The position numbers and the translations under genes were made by a program. The notes under the pieces are model-generated. The model saw only the letters and a program-made list of their open reading frames with translations. It was not told the origin of the DNA and did not search any database. From Planctomycetia bacterium (lineage in GTDB: Bacteria; Planctomycetota; Planctomycetia; Gemmatales; Gemmataceae), in assembly GCA_005773755.1 (NCBI GenBank), contig SXHE01000166.1, positions 1 through 10,530 of the forward strand: a stretch of DNA of 10,530 nt, written 5' to 3'. This document shows, piece by piece, positions 6,395 through 10,530 of the stretch. Every line of letters begins with the position of its first letter. The first letter of the stretch is position 1.

Positions 6395-9300
6395 ATGTAC
6401 ACCCGCAAGCTCGCGTTCGCCGGACTCTTCCTCGCGCTCCTGGGCGTGGGCATCGGGCACACGCAGCCGAAGCCCGCGGACAAGGTCGTACCGCCCGAGG
6501 GCGACATCGACGCCGTGGGCAAGCAGGCCTCCGCGCTCGAAACACAGCTCGCCAAGACGAGCGCGACGAGCAAGGAAGGGGCCGAGCTTCAACTGAAGCT
6601 CATCGACCTGTACCACGAGCACGGCCGCCCGTTCGGGCTGGTTCGCACCGGGCAAACCTTTGTGGCCCAGCACACCGCACACCCGCGGCACAAGGAGGCC
6701 ATGCTGAAGGTGATCGACGGCTTGCGCGTGACCGGGCGCAACAAGGAGTTGATCGCGACCGGCCGCCAGTTCCTCACCCGCCACCCCGCGGACCCGGCCG
6801 GCGCGCAGATCGAACAACTGCTCGCGCGCCTGCTCCGCAAGGCCAACGACAGCGCCGCGACCGCGCTCGTGCTGGAAGCGCATTGGAAGCGCGTCGGAGG
6901 CACTCCCGAAGGCCACCGCGCCGGGCGCGACGCGATCGCCCTGTACTTCGGGCTGAACAACGCCGACTCGCTGCCGAAGGCTGCGGCGCTGGGCGAGCAG
7001 ATGCTCGACAAACTGCCCGCCGGCGGCCCGGCCACCTACGCCGGCTGGTACGCCATTGAATCGCACGAGCGCCTGAGCCAGTGGGCGAAGGCCAACGCCG
7101 TCGGCACGAAGTTGCTCGCCAAAAGCCCGCCGACCACGCCCTACTACGCCCAGTACCTGCACTACCGGATCGCGGAGAACTACAACCGGCTGGGCCAGCA
7201 CGTCAACGCGGTCGCGAGCTGGCGCGCCGCCCTCGCGGTGCCCAACACCCAGCCCCGCCCCGACATCCACATGCGGCTGATCGAGCAGCTCGTTCAGACC
7301 AACCCGAAGCCGGCGGAACTGGAGCCGGTCGTCAACGACTTCCTCGCGAAGTACCCGACCCGCACGGACAAGTACTCCGCGCAGGTGCGGCTCGCGAACG
7401 CCTACTCCGCGAACAAGGACGCGGCTCGCGCCGAGCAGATCCTCGCGAGCGTCCTCCCGTTCGACGCCCGCTCGCACAGCGCTTCCTCTGCTTATGTGCA
7501 GCTCTTCGGCGCGGAAGCGGACAAGACGGTGAAGGCCAACCGGCTCGCCCTGGCCGAACAAACCCTGCGCGCTGCAATCACGAAGAGCACGCCGCAAAAC
7601 GCCGCGGTGCTGCGGTACTCGCTGGCGCTCGAACTGCTTCGCGATCGCGCGGCCAACGTCCCCGCGGCGAAGGTCGTGGCGCGCGAGTTGGCCTACCAGT
7701 TCCCGACCAACGACGGGCACACCGGCGGCGCGGTCAACTGGCTGCTCGACGCCGCGACCGACGACGCCGAGTTCAACGCCGAGGTCGCGCGGATCGTCGA
7801 AGCCCGGCGCAAGTTCCCCTGGGTGCTGACGTATCGCGCCACGCTCGCCAACTGGGTTCAGGGACGGCTCGCGAACAAGGACCTCGCCAAGCGCGCGCAG
7901 GCCGGGCAGGTGGCGCTCGCCGCGTCGAACAAGGAGCCGGCGAACGTCGACTGGACGGTCTACGAGACCGCTGTGGCGGCGAACACCTGGGGCGCACCCG
8001 CGGGCGCGGCCCGCGCCAAACTGCTCGCCGACCCCGCGAAGGTGGCCGCGTACCCCGACGACCTCGCCAACGACCTGTTCTACCAGCAGCAGTATTACCT
8101 GCGGCATTACTCGCCGGACGCCGAGCGGTTGAAGTGCATCGACGTGGCGAAGGCCTGGACCGTGCGGTTGCCGAAGTCCTACGACGCGGCCGTCGCGTAC
8201 TTGCAACACGCCACCGACTACACCAAACCGGCTTCGTTCCGCGATGCGGCCCCGCTGCTCTTGAAGCTCGAACCGACGAGCGCGAACAGCGATCTCGCGC
8301 GCCGGCTGCTCGTCGTCGCCGGGCACTTCAAGGACAACGTCGTTGCCACGCAATCGTGGACGTGGACGAAGAAGATGTTCGACAAGTTCGGCTACGACAA
8401 CGGCTCGGCCGCGTCGATGGGCGACACGCTCACCGCGCTGGGGCTGAAGGTCGAGGCGAAGGAGTGCTGGGAGCGCGCCCTGACCGGCAATCCGGACACA
8501 CACGACTACCTGCAGTGCGCAACGCGGCTCGTCGCGCTCCAGCCCGACGCGCAGAAGCCGGCGTTCATCGACACGTTCCTCGCGAAGGACAGCGGCTGGC
8601 ACTTCAGCTTCGCCGTAATGCGGGCGGACTACTTCATCAAGGCCGGCGACGTGGACGCCGCGGCCCGGCTGCTGGTGCCCGCGGCCGACAAGGTCCGCGA
8701 CCGCGCGTTCGGCGGGCAGGCCCCCGAAAGCGACTGGTCGCAGATTAGCGGCTGGGTGTCGACCTATCGTGCGTTCGTGCCGCCCGCGCCCGACGTGAAG
8801 GTCGACCCGAAGCTCGTCGTCATCACTCCGGCGATGAAGACGAAGCTGTTCACGCTTGTCCGCGACCTGAACATCAACCGCTCGTCGATGGTCGGCCTCG
8901 CGGCGCTGGTCGAGATGGAAGACCCGGCGGCGAAGGTGCCGCCGATGAAGCGGCTGCTCGCGCTCGCCGACACCGCGGTCATCAGTTACGGCGACACGAC
9001 CGACTTCGACTACCTCACGCCCTATGTGCAGTCCGCGATGGGCCGCAAGGACTACATGGCGGCGTCCACGATGATGAGCGGGATGCTGGGCCACTTCCCC
9101 GGCCTGGACGAGGGCCGGCGCAAGACCGGGCGCGACCTGCTCACGCAGGCGTACACCCGGCTCGGTGCGGCCGGCGGCGCGGCCATCGACGAGAAATCGC
9201 CCATCGCCCCGCTGCTGTCCGCGGCACTGCAACTGCGGCTCGGCGACCAGAAACTTGCCTTCGAGACGTACCTCGCCAACCAGAAGTTGTTCGACACCCA

Positions 9301-10530
9301 CCGGGCAGAGGTGCCCGTCGATCTGCTGGTGTTCGTGTGCGAGAACCACATCGCGGCCGGCGGCGACGTGAACCACACCCGCGTCGAGGACGCGCTCCGC
9401 GCGTGGCTCATCAAGAACGCCGACCTGAAGGAAGTGGACGACGGCGAGAAGGCCCGCGTCCAACTGCTGCTGGGCCGGAACTACTTCAAGGCAAAGCGGT
9501 ACGACCTGTCGCGGGCCGAGTTCACGACGCTGCTGAACCGCTACGGCAAGACTCCGCTGGCGGTCGAGGCCGACTTCGGCATCGGCGAAACGTACATGGA
9601 ACAGAAGGTGTACGACCAGGCCGAACAGGTGTTTGAGCGGCTGGCCGGCAACCGCGACCGCGACATCGTGATCCGGGCCGAGTTCCTGCGCGGGGTGCTC
9701 GCCAGTCGGCGCGGCGACCGCGACGAGGCCCGCGCCATCTTCCGCAGCGTGCTCGAGCGCGTGCCGAACATCGAGCTGGCGAACCAGGCTCTTTACAACC
9801 TGTCCGAGGTGTACGGGGCCGAGCAGCGGTACGTCGATCAGCTCGAACTGCTCCGCACGGTCGGCCGGCTCGGGCGCGCGAGCAAGAAGTTCCACACGCC
9901 GGGTGAACCGCTGTCCATCGTCGTGCAGGACAGCGACCTGGGCGTGAGCCGCGGGCACAACCGCATCCCGGTGCTCGTGACCACGGTGCCCGGCGGCGAC
10001 ACCGAAACCATCTACCTCATCAGCGGCGGCGCGGGCAAGGGCCTGTTCCGTGCCGACCTCGAAACGCGCCTGGGCGCGGCCAACAAGAACGACCGCATCC
10101 TGCAACTCACCGGCAAGGACGTGATCCGCGTCGACTACCCACCGGAGTTCAAGAAGGAGTTCAAGGACGCGCCGCTGCCAGACGCCGAGATCCGGATCGC
10201 GGCCGACGCCCGGCTCGACATCGGATCGGGCAAGATCACGGACGACGATGAAGAGACGTTCGGCAAGAAGCTCGAGCGCGAGGCGATGGGCGACAAGCCC
10301 GAAGACCTGCGCCGCGGGTTGGCGCGGCCGAAGGACCAGATCAAGCCCGGCAACCTGATGTACCTGCGCGTCAAAGACGCGGACCGCGACGTGAGTGACC
10401 AGCCGGACAAGATCACCCTGAAGCTGGTCGCGGCCAGCGGCGACACCGTGACCGTGACGCTGACTGAAACCGGCCCGCACACCGGCATCTTCGAGGGCAC
10501 CGCCAAGAGCGGCGAGCTGCCCGCCGGCGC
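6395..10530 (+). CDS. Very large exported TPR protein with C-terminal beta modules, cut by window edge
   Basis: ATG at 6395 opens a frame of 1378 codons that runs off the right edge without a stop. The N-terminus (MYTRKLAFAGLFLALLGVG) has Arg4/Lys5 and a hydrophobic core at about 6-20; a cleavage site near residues 21-24 is plausible but no strong A-x-A or lipobox Cys is seen. Residues about 35-1160 are an almost continuous helical solenoid with degenerate TPRs; the clearest lie at about 1015-1160 (RYDLSRAEFTTLLNRYG, VYDQAEQVFERLAGN, DEARAIFRSVLERVP). Beta modules follow: VVQDSDLG at 1176-1183 to Y1248, and RVKDADRD from 1325 with LTETGPHTGIFEG just before the edge. An acidic linker lies at about 1270-1310. 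The modules resemble those of the 820-aa neighbour upstream, 110 bp away, which suggests a joint role outside the cytoplasm. No catalytic motif is visible; a second TPR block past the edge is possible by analogy. Confidence 0.94.
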   Translation, partial: MYTRKLAFAGLFLALLGVGIGHTQPKPADKVVPPEGDIDAVGKQASALETQLAKTSATSKEGAELQLKLIDLYHEHGRPFGLVRTGQTFVAQHTAHPRHKEAMLKVIDGLRVTGRNKELIATGRQFLTRHPADPAGAQIEQLLARLLRKANDSAATALVLEAHWKRVGGTPEGHRAGRDAIALYFGLNNADSLPKAAALGEQMLDKLPAGGPATYAGWYAIESHERLSQWAKANAVGTKLLAKSPPTTPYYAQYLHYRIAENYNRLGQHVNAVASWRAALAVPNTQPRPDIHMRLIEQLVQTNPKPAELEPVVNDFLAKYPTRTDKYSAQVRLANAYSANKDAARAEQILASVLPFDARSHSASSAYVQLFGAEADKTVKANRLALAEQTLRAAITKSTPQNAAVLRYSLALELLRDRAANVPAAKVVARELAYQFPTNDGHTGGAVNWLLDAATDDAEFNAEVARIVEARRKFPWVLTYRATLANWVQGRLANKDLAKRAQAGQVALAASNKEPANVDWTVYETAVAANTWGAPAGAARAKLLADPAKVAAYPDDLANDLFYQQQYYLRHYSPDAERLKCIDVAKAWTVRLPKSYDAAVAYLQHATDYTKPASFRDAAPLLLKLEPTSANSDLARRLLVVAGHFKDNVVATQSWTWTKKMFDKFGYDNGSAASMGDTLTALGLKVEAKECWERALTGNPDTHDYLQCATRLVALQPDAQKPAFIDTFLAKDSGWHFSFAVMRADYFIKAGDVDAAARLLVPAADKVRDRAFGGQAPESDWSQISGWVSTYRAFVPPAPDVKVDPKLVVITPAMKTKLFTLVRDLNINRSSMVGLAALVEMEDPAAKVPPMKRLLALADTAVISYGDTTDFDYLTPYVQSAMGRKDYMAASTMMSGMLGHFPGLDEGRRKTGRDLLTQAYTRLGAAGGAAIDEKSPIAPLLSAALQLRLGDQKLAFETYLANQKLFDTHRAEVPVDLLVFVCENHIAAGGDVNHTRVEDALRAWLIKNADLKEVDDGEKARVQLLLGRNYFKAKRYDLSRAEFTTLLNRYGKTPLAVEADFGIGETYMEQKVYDQAEQVFERLAGNRDRDIVIRAEFLRGVLASRRGDRDEARAIFRSVLERVPNIELANQALYNLSEVYGAEQRYVDQLELLRTVGRLGRASKKFHTPGEPLSIVVQDSDLGVSRGHNRIPVLVTTVPGGDTETIYLISGGAGKGLFRADLETRLGAANKNDRILQLTGKDVIRVDYPPEFKKEFKDAPLPDAEIRIAADARLDIGSGKITDDDEETFGKKLEREAMGDKPEDLRRGLARPKDQIKPGNLMYLRVKDADRDVSDQPDKITLKLVAASGDTVTVTLTETGPHTGIFEGTAKSGELPAG

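Noticed and set aside
7081..8748. A 555-codon plus-strand frame inside the large TPR gene
   Set aside because: It is a shifted frame with an Arg/Ala/Gly-dominated peptide and a GTG start inside a continuous well-formed TPR frame.
6317..10480. A 1387-codon open frame on the minus strand, antisense to the large TPR gene
   Set aside because: Its codons are in exact register with those of the sense gene, so an antisense stop needs a TTA, CTA or TCA sense codon, all rare here. The predicted peptide is rich in Arg, Val, His and Leu with no domain or signal peptide, while the sense frame has a signal peptide, TPRs and beta modules.

Overview
The window looks like chromosomal DNA from a planctomycete, most likely the Gemmata group (Gemmataceae). 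This rests on the high GC content with strong G/C preference at third codon positions, large exported tetratricopeptide (TPR) proteins, a DUF4159 membrane protein, weak or absent Shine-Dalgarno sequences, and GC-rich palindromic repeats between genes. The assignment is an inference; no rRNA, tRNA or marker gene is present.

Layout: five protein genes form two divergent groups around a gap at 3532-3821. The leftward group reads, in transcription order, a 150-aa single-pass membrane protein with a Pro-rich tail (3531 to 3079), a 47-nt-armed inverted-repeat element (2940-3066), a five-helix membrane protein with a C-terminal DUF4159 domain (2899 to 1418), and an exported TPR protein (1442 to beyond the left edge) that overlaps the DUF4159 gene by 25 nt. 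The rightward group holds an 820-aa exported protein with architecture TPR / beta / beta / TPR (3822-6284), a second double-hairpin repeat (6287-6369), and a very large exported TPR protein (6395 to beyond the right edge, at least 1378 aa) with the same kind of beta modules after its TPR solenoid.

How the genes may work together: three products carry signal peptides and TPR solenoids, and two are anchored in the inner membrane with domains predicted outside the cytoplasm or at the membrane face. A cell-envelope scaffold or assembly system is the most natural reading, but no enzyme or substrate can be named. The most distinctive signals are a recurring 'V-x-D-x-D ... gD-x-(i/v)-x-(v/i)-x-Y' beta module shared by the two rightward genes, and two unrelated BIME-like intergenic repeats, one of which produces a false N-terminal extension of the DUF4159 gene. 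I found no RNA genes, CRISPR array, insertion sequence, phage gene or recognised defence system.
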